From Gracilibacillus sp. YIM 98692 (GTDB lineage Bacteria > Bacillota > Bacilli > Bacillales > Amphibacillaceae), in NCBI RefSeq assembly GCF_010993965.1, contig NZ_WIXM01000019.1:1-63407 (forward strand): DNA of 63,407 nucleotides, given 5' to 3'. The first letter of the stretch is position 1. Each line of letters starts with the position of its first letter. Positions 1 to 8,732 of the stretch are shown here, piece by piece. The notes beneath the pieces were generated by a model. It worked only from the letters and a program-made list of their open reading frames with translations, did no database searches and was not told the origin of the DNA. The position numbers and the translations under genes were made by a program.

Positions 1-39
1 CTACCGCGGAAAGCGAAGTATATTTCTGAAGCGGTATTT
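1..39 (-). repeat. Partial copy of GC-rich palindromic intergenic element (copy 0)
   Basis: The window opens inside an interspersed repeat. The reverse complement of 4-39 is identical over 36 bases to 26718-26753, one end of copy A. It contains the hallmark CGCTTTCCGCGG block and the arm GAAATATAC. The rest of the copy lies outside the window, so its partner arm cannot be checked. Confidence 0.75.
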
Positions 40-97
40 CACACTGCAACTTATTCTATTGCGCAGTTTTGTTCAACTGTGTCATAGAACTGTTTAT

Positions 98-1204
98 TTA
101 TGATGAAGCGGATAATATTTGCTTAACAAGATATGGAATATCCCTGGACTCTATATCCTGATGAAAACCAGCAGCTCGCTTTGCTATATCGTGTTTGTGC
201 TTTTTAAGTTGTTTGAGAATAATTTCTTCAAGATTCCCCGTTGATTCTTGCCAATCAAGGGGAATGACAAGCGCTTCACGATCTAAATAATGTAAATTGT
301 ATTCTTCTTGGCCAGGCAATGCTTCATATACGAAAATAGGTAGTCTTTTCCACAAACATTCTGTAATAGTCACCCCTCCAGGCTTCGTAACGATAGCATC
401 ACACTGATCATACAATTCATTCATTTTCTCTTTTGCATCAATATAGGGTACTGCTTGAATCAATGGATGATGAACTCGCTGGATCCGATCATACAACTGC
501 TTATTTTTACCGCAAAGAACATAATAATGGATAGCCCCATCTAAATTTAATCGACGAAGAAATTTTTCAATCGATCCTGCACCTAAATTTCCCCCACTAA
601 TTAAAACTTTATATGACTGTTTTTTCTTTAAGGAAGGTGTTGCCTCTGTAAAAACGGGATGAACAGGAATACCAGTAACCAAAATTTTATTTGCGTTAAT
701 ACCTTCATGAATGAGCTTTTTTTTGACATGTACACTTGGTACAAAATGATAATCAATATGCTTTATCCCCCATAGGTCATTGATAAAGTAATCGGTATAC
801 ACATTGACAACTAATCCGGACCACAGTTGTTTTGCTTTTAATTGATTTAATAAGTAGGATGGAAGAGCATGTGTACAAAAAACGATGCTTGGTTCTTTTT
901 GGTTCAATATACGCAATACTTTGTTTAGAAACAACTTCTCATATAAGAAATACGATTTATTGTGTGTTCCTTGAACAGCAGAAGTTTTATACAGCCAGCT
1001 GTAAATATGAGGGGTTTTATGTATGGCATATAAATACAAGTTGGATATTATACTCTCAAAACTCCCATAGCAGTGCGACAGAATTTCAACTTTCTCGCAG
1101 TCAAAGTGTTGTGCATCCTGTTTCAACTGCTGCTGGATACAGTCTGCTGCATGATGGTGACCGGAAGGAATTTGTAATAAAGGCATGAACAAAACGCGAG
1201 TCAT
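98..1204 (-). CDS. ykoN: MGDG-synthase/UgtP-type glycosyltransferase (YkoN-like)
   Basis: Predicted 368-residue GT28-type glycosyltransferase of the monogalactosyldiacylglycerol synthase/processive diacylglycerol glucosyltransferase group, which transfers sugar from a UDP-sugar to a lipid acceptor at the inner membrane face. The N-terminal half starts with a PSGHHHAAD acceptor-domain motif typical of MGDG synthases. The C-terminal nucleotide-sugar half has the glycine-rich SGGNLGAG segment near residue 203 and TKPGGVTITECLW near residue 274, the donor-binding signature. A GAGGTAC ribosome site precedes the ATG. It is divergent from the ykoP-like gene; ykoN-ykoP-ykoQ neighbours occur in B. subtilis, which supports the symbol. 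The acceptor cannot be told from sequence. Confidence 0.75.
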   Translation of the reverse strand: MTRVLFMPLLQIPSGHHHAADCIQQQLKQDAQHFDCEKVEILSHCYGSFESIISNLYLYAIHKTPHIYSWLYKTSAVQGTHNKSYFLYEKLFLNKVLRILNQKEPSIVFCTHALPSYLLNQLKAKQLWSGLVVNVYTDYFINDLWGIKHIDYHFVPSVHVKKKLIHEGINANKILVTGIPVHPVFTEATPSLKKKQSYKVLISGGNLGAGSIEKFLRRLNLDGAIHYYVLCGKNKQLYDRIQRVHHPLIQAVPYIDAKEKMNELYDQCDAIVTKPGGVTITECLWKRLPIFVYEALPGQEEYNLHYLDREALVIPLDWQESTGNLEEIILKQLKKHKHDIAKRAAGFHQDIESRDIPYLVKQILSASS

Positions 1205-1352
1205 TTTTTGTACCTCTTTTCTGCAAATTTTGATCTTATCTTAGCTTGTAAAGGAGCGTTGAATTCATGCAAGAACTCGAAAATTTTCTCTCATAGTATG
1301 TAGAAAGTAATGCACAATAAAAGTGTTACTAAAAAAGGTGAGGAGTAAAGTC

Positions 1353-1913
1353 ATGAGAAATCAAGTCAGAGATTGTATTCTTCATGCTTGGAATTTTTGG
1401 GATCCTATTTACTATTCATGTACACGATTAAAATACGTGGAAAATCCTTTAGGGGAAAAGACGATCATGCGTGTCCGGTTAACCAAATATAAAGGGGAGA
1501 GAATCATCTTACAAGACGGCACCGTGATACAGAAAAACGATATATTATTAAAAATCCACTTGCATAATGTCCGGTTATTAAAAAAATTTGAAGAAAGCGA
1601 TAGTGATGTAAAAAAAGCATACATTATTTACTACCATGTGAGGGAATCATTACCTGAGTTGGTAAGGTTCCTTCAATCAGAAGGATATGTGGATCAAGTG
1701 AAAGGGATCATTGGAATTACCATGTTGCATAAAGGATGCAAGAAATTAGGATTTGAAGTGTTCCCGCTTCGCAACAAGTATTATCAGTGGTTCAAGACAT
1801 TGGCGTTAATTCCGATTTACTTTTTATCAGCAAAAACGTGCAAGAAAAACCCTCCATTGCCGATGTATTTAATGATGTCAAAGGATCGTCTTATGCAAAA
1901 ATACCAAGTGTAA
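1353..1913 (+). CDS. ykoP: YkoP-like conserved protein
   Basis: Predicted 186-residue protein of the uncharacterised YkoP type. I chose ATG 1353 over the in-frame GTG at 1323 because an AAGGTGAGGAG ribosome site lies seven bases before 1353. It is basic, with a central YHVRESLPELVRFLQ segment and one hydrophobic stretch (LALIPIYFLSA) near residue 150, so it may touch the membrane. It sits between a lipid-type glycosyltransferase and a membrane metallophosphoesterase, the same trio as B. subtilis ykoN-ykoP-ykoQ. That suggests a shared envelope-related role, but no biochemical function can be given. Confidence 0.7.
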   Translation: MRNQVRDCILHAWNFWDPIYYSCTRLKYVENPLGEKTIMRVRLTKYKGERIILQDGTVIQKNDILLKIHLHNVRLLKKFEESDSDVKKAYIIYYHVRESLPELVRFLQSEGYVDQVKGIIGITMLHKGCKKLGFEVFPLRNKYYQWFKTLALIPIYFLSAKTCKKNPPLPMYLMMSKDRLMQKYQV

Positions 1914-1995
1914 AAAATAATTTACCCAAAATTTACAACTAAAAAAGTTATCTAATCTCCTTTATACTATATAATAGAGTGAGGAGGGAGATTAG

Positions 1996-2859
1996 ATGAC
2001 TTATATTATTTTGGCTATTGCTATTATGTTTATTTCTTATTTCTTTATTAAGGGTTACAAAAATACTAAATTAGTAAATATAGAGCATAAAAAAATAGAG
2101 AACTCAAATCTTAATGTTCCTTTATCTTGGTTTCGAGTGTTGCAGTTATCAGATCTGCATTTAGAAAATATTTCGATAACACCTAATCAATTATATCAAG
2201 AGTTAAAAGATCAACAAATTGATCTAATTGCGATAACAGGTGATTTATTAGATCGTAAAAAAACTATTCCAAAACTAGCATCATATTTAGAAGCTCTTCA
2301 AAAGCTGAATCCTGTTCACGGCATTTATGTAGTTTTTGGCAATCATGATTATGTTTTACGTGAGGATGATTTGGATCAATTAAAAGCACTTCTGCATGAG
2401 TATGGATGCAAGTTATTAATAAATGAGCATGAAACGATTGAAGTTAATGGCGGGTATATGAACATTATTGGCATTGATGATTATAGTACCAATCACAGTA
2501 ATATAGAGAAATCTTATGATGGTGTAGATAAAGGATATCGCCTAGTATTAACACATGATCCGAATATCGTGTTAAGTATGTCAGATTATCCGTTTGATTA
2601 TTTATTGTCTGGCCACTTTCATGGCGGACAAATTCACTGGCCAAAGCCTTTTCATCTTTTAAAAATGGGAAAGCTCGTTCGGATGAATGTGGTACAGGGA
2701 TTGCATTATCAGGATGGCAAGCCATTTTATATTAGTGAAGGATTAGGACAAACAGGTGTCAATATTAGAATCGGAAGTCGACCAGAAATTACTTTTCATG
2801 ACATTCAATTAGAAGTGGAAGAAAAAGAAGTTAAAAAAGATACAACAAAAGCCGGGTGA
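1996..2859 (+). CDS. ykoQ: Membrane-anchored metallophosphoesterase (YkoQ-like)
   Basis: Predicted 287-residue calcineurin-type phosphoesterase. An N-terminal membrane anchor (about residues 2-18) is followed by the canonical metal-binding blocks: SDLHLEN near 52, GDLLDRK near 80, GNHDY near 115, THDPN near 190 and GHFHGGQIH near 210. These ligate two divalent metals in this family; the UDP-2,3-diacylglucosamine hydrolase/YkuE-like branch is the nearest in layout. GAGGAGGGAG precedes the ATG. The stop codon is embedded in a rho-independent terminator. Substrate unknown; the glycosyltransferase neighbour hints at lipid or nucleotide-sugar metabolism. Confidence 0.85.
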   Translation: MTYIILAIAIMFISYFFIKGYKNTKLVNIEHKKIENSNLNVPLSWFRVLQLSDLHLENISITPNQLYQELKDQQIDLIAITGDLLDRKKTIPKLASYLEALQKLNPVHGIYVVFGNHDYVLREDDLDQLKALLHEYGCKLLINEHETIEVNGGYMNIIGIDDYSTNHSNIEKSYDGVDKGYRLVLTHDPNIVLSMSDYPFDYLLSGHFHGGQIHWPKPFHLLKMGKLVRMNVVQGLHYQDGKPFYISEGLGQTGVNIRIGSRPEITFHDIQLEVEEKEVKKDTTKAG

Positions 2860-2876
2860 TATCGCCTCGGCTTTTT
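2847..2876 (+). terminator. Rho-independent terminator of ykoQ
   Basis: AAAAGCCG at 2847-2854 pairs with CGGCTTTT at 2868-2875 and runs into T residues. The stop codon of the metallophosphoesterase lies inside the loop. Confidence 0.8.
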
Positions 2877-2894
2877 GTACATACGAAGTTTTAA

Positions 2895-3740
2895 TCATAA
2901 TCGTTTAATTACCCATGCAATAAATCGCTCTAATGCTAAGTCCATATGATGTGCATTCCAAGGTCGATGGAATCCTTCGGCAAACGAAATGTATTTTTTA
3001 TCAGTAATAGATATAGCATTGATAAAACGTTGTACAGCATTAGGGTGCACAATCGGATCTCTTTGATCATAAAAACATAATACTGGACACTGAAACTGTG
3101 GTGCTTCAGATATAGCATGCATCCCATTTTGAAGCAATTCGGTTAACCATCTCGGTGTGTACTCAGAAGTAATAAAGGGATCGTTTTTTAAATCTATTTC
3201 TTTCGGCAAATATGGTTTCAATTTTCTAATCTTTCTCGCTACATTTTTCCACTTCATTGGGCGAATGGCCAATTGTGGGGAAATTTTCGATACAAATGCT
3301 ATCATTTTTTTCGCTACATATGGGATTTGATAACGAAGTCCCACAGCTGGTGATGATAAGATAACCCCCTTCACCTCTTGTGGATGCATTTGTCCATAGC
3401 GGATAGCAATTAAACCGCCCAAACTATGACCAAATAAAAATAAGGGGACTTTGCCATATTTAGAAAAAAGAAGTTGAACTAATTTGTTTATATCATTCAA
3501 ATAATCAGTAAACTGATTAACATGTCCTCTAGCACCTTCCGACTGACCAAACCCTCTTAAATCCGGTGAAACTAATGCTATTTGTTGCTCCATGCACAAT
3601 TGTCCAATGTGTGAGTAGCTTCCAGAGTGTTCTCCTGCGCCATGAATTAATAAAACAAAAGCTTTTGGATTGTCTGGTAGCCAACAACGATAAAAAATTT
3701 TAACTTCATCATCACTTAAAAAATGGCTATTCGTATACAT
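2895..3740 (-). CDS. Alpha/beta hydrolase, monoacylglycerol lipase/lysophospholipase type
   Basis: Predicted 281-residue serine hydrolase of the Hydrolase_4 family. The oxyanion motif HGAGEHSG lies near residue 34, the nucleophile elbow GHSLGG near 105, an acidic candidate in DQRDP near 225 and the catalytic His in GFHRPW near 258. No signal peptide or membrane segment is seen, so it is probably cytoplasmic and acts on monoacylglycerol-like esters or lysophospholipids (family inference). It is monocistronic, convergent with ykoQ, with a GGAGG ribosome site before the ATG. Confidence 0.85.
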   Translation of the reverse strand: MYTNSHFLSDDEVKIFYRCWLPDNPKAFVLLIHGAGEHSGSYSHIGQLCMEQQIALVSPDLRGFGQSEGARGHVNQFTDYLNDINKLVQLLFSKYGKVPLFLFGHSLGGLIAIRYGQMHPQEVKGVILSSPAVGLRYQIPYVAKKMIAFVSKISPQLAIRPMKWKNVARKIRKLKPYLPKEIDLKNDPFITSEYTPRWLTELLQNGMHAISEAPQFQCPVLCFYDQRDPIVHPNAVQRFINAISITDKKYISFAEGFHRPWNAHHMDLALERFIAWVIKRL

Positions 3741-3826
3741 GGCGAACCTCCAAAAAGTTATTTAATTCTAAAATAACCGTTTTTACTTTATTTAATCCGA
3801 AAAGCTTAAAGTGCAAAAAGGATCAT

Positions 3827-4504
3827 TTAACTTTGTTCGGAATGAATATCTAAAAAATAATCTTTATCACGAACGGTTGCCAGCAGAATGTTATTAATTT
3901 TGGTTCTCCCCATGGAATGAAGTTTTGATTTTAACCATTGTTCATCTTTATTAATGGATTTCAAATTATTATGCTGTATTTTTCCTTCGATAATAACCGC
4001 AATGGAGATCCCTTTATCTTCTAACGGTAAGTTGAGATGGTCTGGTGTCACCATTGCTTTATTACTTTTCGGAATAATACTAATCTTGCCATTAGGTTCT
4101 AGCAAGACATGATTGACATCTCTTATATCACTGTATCCTGCAGTACGTATGGTGGAGAGTAATTCCGTTACCGTAAAACGGCTATGCTGCAAATGATTTT
4201 TTAGAATCTTACCATCTCGAATTAAAAAAGTGGGATTTCCAATGATGTATTTACTCAACTTATTCCACAAACTTAACCTCGCAATTGATATATATAATAC
4301 AATAATGACAATACCACCAGTAATACCCTCTATTAAACTGTTGATTTCAATCGAACCGAAGAGAATATAGGCTAAGAAAAAAATAGCACCGAAATCATGT
4401 GGTGTAAGCTGAGCTAAAGCTGATTTCCCCAATAGCCGAATCGCAATCACATATATCAGAAATAAAAGACTAATCTTCCCTATGAATAACAGCATCCGTG
4501 ACAC
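3827..4504 (-). CDS. DUF421/YetF-family membrane protein
   Basis: Predicted 225-residue integral membrane protein of the DUF421 (YetF/YkjA/YrbG) family. Three hydrophobic segments lie within about residues 5-80, followed by a cytosolic domain with the family block LIRDGKILKNHL near residue 95 and the stretch VNHVLLEPNGKISIIPK near 130. Related proteins are linked to spore or envelope physiology in Bacillus, but no reaction is known. The gene is alone on its strand; the 280 bases upstream toward the antiporter hold only the antiporter terminator. Confidence 0.85.
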   Translation of the reverse strand: MSRMLLFIGKISLLFLIYVIAIRLLGKSALAQLTPHDFGAIFFLAYILFGSIEINSLIEGITGGIVIIVLYISIARLSLWNKLSKYIIGNPTFLIRDGKILKNHLQHSRFTVTELLSTIRTAGYSDIRDVNHVLLEPNGKISIIPKSNKAMVTPDHLNLPLEDKGISIAVIIEGKIQHNNLKSINKDEQWLKSKLHSMGRTKINNILLATVRDKDYFLDIHSEQS

Positions 4505-4718
4505 CTCGTATGTAACAAATATTCTTATATTTATTTTGTGTTAGTGGGCAAGAATCATACTTATTTATTTGTAATAAGAGTTTTACATGTTGGAGGAAGA
4601 TAAGTACAGAATAAATCATCTAAAATTTAGAAGTATTAAGCTTTGTCTTTATTATATGTAAACGACGCTTGTTTTGTGCAGATGGGGCAGTTAAAGCCTA
4701 ATAAATAAAATTCCACAT

Positions 4719-4757
4719 AAAAAAGCATGCTCAGTATTTATGAGCATGCTTTTTTTG
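4719..4757 (-). terminator. Bidirectional terminator downstream of the NhaC-type antiporter
   Basis: AAAAGCATGCTCA (4721-4733) pairs perfectly with TGAGCATGCTTTT (4741-4753) around a seven-base loop. A/T runs on both sides allow termination in either direction. Confidence 0.85.
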
Positions 4758-4791
4758 GATAAGTAATATCCCCGGAACGTTAGAAATTGGA

Positions 4792-6201
4792 TCATAAAAC
4801 AAATGTCATAATCCCATACAATACTGTTGAAATCCCAACTGCAATGAGGGCTGGGAGCAGCTTATATCGAGCATATTGCATGGCATTCAAATCCAATATT
4901 TCTGCGATAGTATTATTATTGTCACTAAGTGGAGAGGAAAATGATCCAAATGAACCACTTGCAAAAACAGCGCCAATGACCAGTGGCAGTGATGCGTCAG
5001 CGGCTTGCGCAAGTGAAATACCAAGAGGCATCAGAATCCCCCAGGTCCCCCAAGAGGAACCAATAAAATAAGACACAAATGCACCAATGATAAACATAAC
5101 CGGCGGAATAAACATTGTTGGTATCCAATCGACATTATTTGTAACAAAAGTAGAAAAACCTAGTGCTTCTGTTGTCGATGACAGAGCCCATACCACCGAT
5201 AATAGGAGGATAACTGACATTAAGTTATTCCCTGCTTGAATAAATTCGTGAATCATCTTTTTTAAAGAATTTCCTTGAAGCAATTGCATTACAAATGTAA
5301 ACAGTATTGTAATAAATAAGGCAACGACCATCGCTTGTAAGACGTCAGCTTCAATAAAAGCTTCGAAGAAATCATATCCTTTGGAATAACCATCCCACCA
5401 TGTTAAAAACAGTGTTAAACAAATAACCAGTAAGACTGGAACAATTAAGTTCCACGGTTTTGACGGAAGATCTTTAGAAATAGCTGGGTTTTCCTTTTCC
5501 TCTTTTACCTTATTTGGATCCCCATCTTCATCTTCTTGATCATATCGATTACTTTTGGAATGGCGAAATAATACAAACAGCGTCCCAATAATAATCATTG
5601 AAATGGCAAAAAAATTAAAAGGAATACTTTGTACAAATAAAGAATAGGGATCTGCTTCAATTCCTTGATTTTGCAGCCCCATTTCAATAACAGATACCAT
5701 ATAACCGACAAAAGCTGTTGCAATAGGTATGAGTACAATGACAGGTTGTGTACTAGTCTCGATCATAAAGGCAAGTTCTTTTCTTGTCATATTAATTTTC
5801 TGTAATAGTGCCTTCATGATTGGAACAACCGTCACAATTCGAAAGCTAGGGGCACTAAATGTTCCGAGTGTGGAGATCCAGGTTAAAAGTAAGGCTTCTT
5901 TTTTCGTATTAATTTTTTTTGCAGTAAGATCGACAAACCCTCTAATCCCGCCAGTGATCTTAATAATTCCGACTAATCCAGAGAACAGATATAAGAAAAT
6001 TATAATCTTTAAATTATTGATGTCAGTTAAACTATCGACAATATATTGAATTGCTTGTTGAATCCCACCGAGTATGGATGGTTCAACTAAATAAGCTCCG
6101 GTAATTAATCCGAGTGTTAATCCAGGAAAAACTTGTTTCGTCATTATCGCTGTAATAATCACAACGGCGAAGGGAATAATCGATATCCAGCTACCTTCCA
6201 T
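4792..6201 (-). CDS. NhaC-family Na+/H+ antiporter-like transporter
   Basis: Predicted 469-residue polytopic membrane protein of the NhaC/ion-transporter superfamily with about eleven hydrophobic segments. Conserved family stretches include LGTFSAPSFRIVTVVPIMK near 110, FSSPLSDNNNTIAEIL near 425 and FIGSSWGTWGILMPLG near 385. A charged cytoplasmic loop (about 220-245) splits the two halves. Members exchange Na+ for protons or organic substrates for protons (NhaC, MleN), consistent with a salt- or alkali-adapted cell. The substrate is not decided by sequence. Monocistronic, divergent from the pseudouridine synthase, with GGAG just upstream. Confidence 0.8.
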   Translation of the reverse strand: MEGSWISIIPFAVVIITAIMTKQVFPGLTLGLITGAYLVEPSILGGIQQAIQYIVDSLTDINNLKIIIFLYLFSGLVGIIKITGGIRGFVDLTAKKINTKKEALLLTWISTLGTFSAPSFRIVTVVPIMKALLQKINMTRKELAFMIETSTQPVIVLIPIATAFVGYMVSVIEMGLQNQGIEADPYSLFVQSIPFNFFAISMIIIGTLFVLFRHSKSNRYDQEDEDGDPNKVKEEKENPAISKDLPSKPWNLIVPVLLVICLTLFLTWWDGYSKGYDFFEAFIEADVLQAMVVALFITILFTFVMQLLQGNSLKKMIHEFIQAGNNLMSVILLLSVVWALSSTTEALGFSTFVTNNVDWIPTMFIPPVMFIIGAFVSYFIGSSWGTWGILMPLGISLAQAADASLPLVIGAVFASGSFGSFSSPLSDNNNTIAEILDLNAMQYARYKLLPALIAVGISTVLYGIMTFVL

Positions 6202-6347
6202 TTGTTTAATCTCCTTTGCACAATACTTTGCTTTTAGCTTGCATTAAATGAGAAAAAGTATTCTTTTTGAATAGAGTGAATGCTTTTTCACACATAATGT
6301 TTTCAAAAGAGTTATAATGAAATAAATAGATCGGAGGCAAAAATACA

Positions 6348-7235
6348 ATGAATAAACAGAGACAGAATCCAAACATGGAACAATATAAAGTGGAGAAGTC
6401 TGAAGAACTACTTTCATTCTTATTAGATACCATGTCCAATCGAAGCCGAAATTCCGTTAAATCAATTCTTACTCGTGGTCAAGTATTTGTGAATAATAAG
6501 GAAGTAACCAAACATAATTTTAGACTTGAACCAGGTTATACGGTTACAATTCAAAAAAATAAAGCGGCCAAAGCGGCTACCTTTGAAAAGATGAAAATAC
6601 TGTATGAAGATGATTCGATTATAGTGATTGAAAAGGATTCCGGCCTATTATCGGTAGCTACTGAAAAAGAGAAGTCACTGACTGCTTATAAGCAACTAAT
6701 GTCCTATGTCCGTAAGATAAATGCGAAGAATCGGGTTTTTGTAGTACATCGACTTGATCGGGATACGTCAGGAGTCATGCTGTTTGCTAAGAGCGAGAAG
6801 GTAAAGCAAACATTACAAAGTGGATGGAAGGATATGGTGAAAGAACGTTCCTATGTAGCGCTTGTCGAAGGTACGGTAAAGAAGCATGAAGGTACAATCA
6901 CTTCTTGGCTAAAGGAAAATGAAACCTTTAAAATGTATTCTAGTCAGAAGCCGAATGACGGAAAAAAAGCAATTACTCATTACAAGGTAATCAAAGCGAA
7001 CAACAATCTCTCTTTACTATCTGTTTATTTAGAAACAGGCCGAAAGAATCAAATTCGTGTGCATATGGCAGATTTGGGTCACCCAGTCGTTGGCGATAAA
7101 AAATATGGTTCGAAATTCAATCCAATTGGCAGACTTGGCTTACATGCTATCGTATTAGCCTTTAATCATCCGGTAACAGGTGAATTCTTGCGATTTAAGT
7201 CAGATATCCCATCGGTGTTTTTGAAAAAAAGGTAA
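6348..7235 (+). CDS. RluA-family pseudouridine synthase with S4 domain
   Basis: Predicted 295-residue RNA pseudouridine synthase. An N-terminal S4 RNA-binding domain (about 15-75, RSRNSVKSILTRGQVFVNN) precedes the catalytic domain with the invariant motif HRLDRDTSGVMLFAK near residue 140, whose Asp after the Arg is the nucleophile, and the RKNQIRVHMADLGHPVVGD block near 235. It isomerises uridine in rRNA or tRNA; B. subtilis YhcT is the likely relative. A GGAGGC ribosome site lies about 10 bases before the ATG. The RNA target is not predictable here. Confidence 0.9.
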   Translation: MNKQRQNPNMEQYKVEKSEELLSFLLDTMSNRSRNSVKSILTRGQVFVNNKEVTKHNFRLEPGYTVTIQKNKAAKAATFEKMKILYEDDSIIVIEKDSGLLSVATEKEKSLTAYKQLMSYVRKINAKNRVFVVHRLDRDTSGVMLFAKSEKVKQTLQSGWKDMVKERSYVALVEGTVKKHEGTITSWLKENETFKMYSSQKPNDGKKAITHYKVIKANNNLSLLSVYLETGRKNQIRVHMADLGHPVVGDKKYGSKFNPIGRLGLHAIVLAFNHPVTGEFLRFKSDIPSVFLKKR

Positions 7236-7510
7236 ATTAGATCCGAAGCGTTCAAGTATTAGCTATAGTATATCAGAAAAACTGGCATTCACTTCAGACG
7301 AGGGAGCTAAATGCAAATGTAACAACTATATCCATCTCAAAATGATAGTAAATTCACATGGAATAAATCAAGTGGATCCATAAGTATCGGGATTCTTCAT
7401 ACTCATGCTGCAAGGCTTTATCAAAACCTTGAATATTCCATTTCTATAAAAAATTTGGTGTGAAATGATTTTCGATAATCAAAAATTCCTTTATAATAAT
7501 GATATATAAT
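7236..7510. other. Intergenic region without recognisable gene
   Basis: About 275 bases between the pseudouridine synthase and the esterase show no ORF with a ribosome site and no strong terminator hairpin. AT-rich TATAAT-like hexamers near 7492 and 7504 may be the esterase promoter, but no convincing -35 is visible. Confidence 0.4.
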
Positions 7511-7524
7511 TTAAAACGTTTTCA
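7511..7524. promoter_or_regulatory. cre-like site upstream of esterase
   Basis: TTAAAACGTTTTCA is one mismatch from the symmetrical catabolite-responsive element (TGAAAACGTTTTCA form) bound by CcpA-HPr-Ser-P. It lies about 30 bases before the esterase start, just past an AT-rich putative -10, where binding would block transcription. Confidence 0.45.
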
Positions 7525-7555
7525 AAAATGTGAGGAATCTAAAGGAGTTGTCTGG

Positions 7556-8569
7556 ATGAATCAATTGGATAAATTGTTTGACCACTTTTATGACCGAGCA
7601 GTGGAAGACTCAGTAACAACGGTTGGGCCAGTGGAAAGAAAATTATCGCTAAAAAGCACTTTGTTAGAATTATTAGGTGATTTTTCTGATTTAGATGCAG
7701 CGAAGATAGATAAGGACATTAGAGTGATAGAAGAAAAAGAATTTGATGACTATACTCGAGAATTAATTATTGTTCCGGTTACAGACCATATTGAAATTAA
7801 TATGTATGTTCTTACCCCTAAGGCTGATCGAAGTACATATCCTTCTGTACTTGCATTGCATGGTCATGGTTATGGAGTAAAAGAGATAGTGGGATTGACA
7901 GCTGAAGGCGAAGAAGATCAGGGAGATCCTGGCATTCATCAACATTTTGCCATCCCATTAGTAAAGCAAGGCCTAAAAGTATTCGCACCAGAAGTGATAG
8001 GGTTTGGAGAACGAATGTTGACTCGTGACAAAAAAGAAGGGAAACAAAATTCATGTGAAGCAATGGCTACGAATTTATTGTTAGAGGGGAAGACATTAGC
8101 CGGTTTAAGAATTTGGGAAGCTAGAGAAATTCTAAACTATATGGAGACATGTCAGGATGTCGATGCAGATCATATTGGGATTATGGGGTTTTCAGGCGGC
8201 GGATTAGTAGCAGCATATACCGCAGCTCTGGATTTGCGGATTCAAGCTACTGTTTTAACTGGTTTTACTAATACTTTTAAAGGAAGCATCATGGCCATGC
8301 GTCATTGTATCGATAATTATATCCCGGGCATTTTAAACCATGCAGAACTTCCTGAATGGATAGCACTTATATCTCCAAGAGCACTGTTTGTAGAGTCTGG
8401 TGAAGCAGATCCGATTTTTCCTAACCAATATGCTCAGGAAGCGATTGGTGAGATAAAGGAGTATTATGAAAACCGTCCAGAAAAATTCAGTCATGATATT
8501 TTCCCGGGTTCTCATGAGATTAGTGGGAGAAAAGCCTATGATTGGTTAATAGAGCAATTAATTAAGTGA
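7556..8569 (+). CDS. Dienelactone hydrolase/acetyl-esterase-type alpha/beta hydrolase
   Basis: Predicted 337-residue hydrolase. ATG 7556 is preferred over an in-frame start at 7499 because AAAGGAG lies eight bases before it. Family features are LALHGHGYG near residue 98, the nucleophile elbow GFSGGG near 216, ESGEADPIFP with the likely acidic residue near 280 and PGSHEISGRKA with the catalytic His near 318. The layout matches abhydrolase_7/dienelactone-hydrolase proteins, which include carbohydrate esterases. No signal peptide, so probably intracellular. A cre-like site upstream suggests carbon-catabolite control and a role in sugar-ester use (inference). Confidence 0.8.
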   Translation: MNQLDKLFDHFYDRAVEDSVTTVGPVERKLSLKSTLLELLGDFSDLDAAKIDKDIRVIEEKEFDDYTRELIIVPVTDHIEINMYVLTPKADRSTYPSVLALHGHGYGVKEIVGLTAEGEEDQGDPGIHQHFAIPLVKQGLKVFAPEVIGFGERMLTRDKKEGKQNSCEAMATNLLLEGKTLAGLRIWEAREILNYMETCQDVDADHIGIMGFSGGGLVAAYTAALDLRIQATVLTGFTNTFKGSIMAMRHCIDNYIPGILNHAELPEWIALISPRALFVESGEADPIFPNQYAQEAIGEIKEYYENRPEKFSHDIFPGSHEISGRKAYDWLIEQLIK

Positions 8570-8732
8570 TGATAGGATAACTTCTATAGACATTTTCTTC
8601 TAAGTGTTACTTGTTTTGTTTAAAACATCGATCCTGCTCGTTTTTTTACCTCGCCATAATTTTAAGTATAAAATGTGGACTTTATTGGTAATTTAATAAA
8701 ATAAGACACATTTCGATCAAGGGGGATGAGCA

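Noticed and set aside
832-1188. Plus-strand 118-residue ORF
   Set aside because: It is antisense to the well-supported glycosyltransferase gene and has no family motif or ribosome site.
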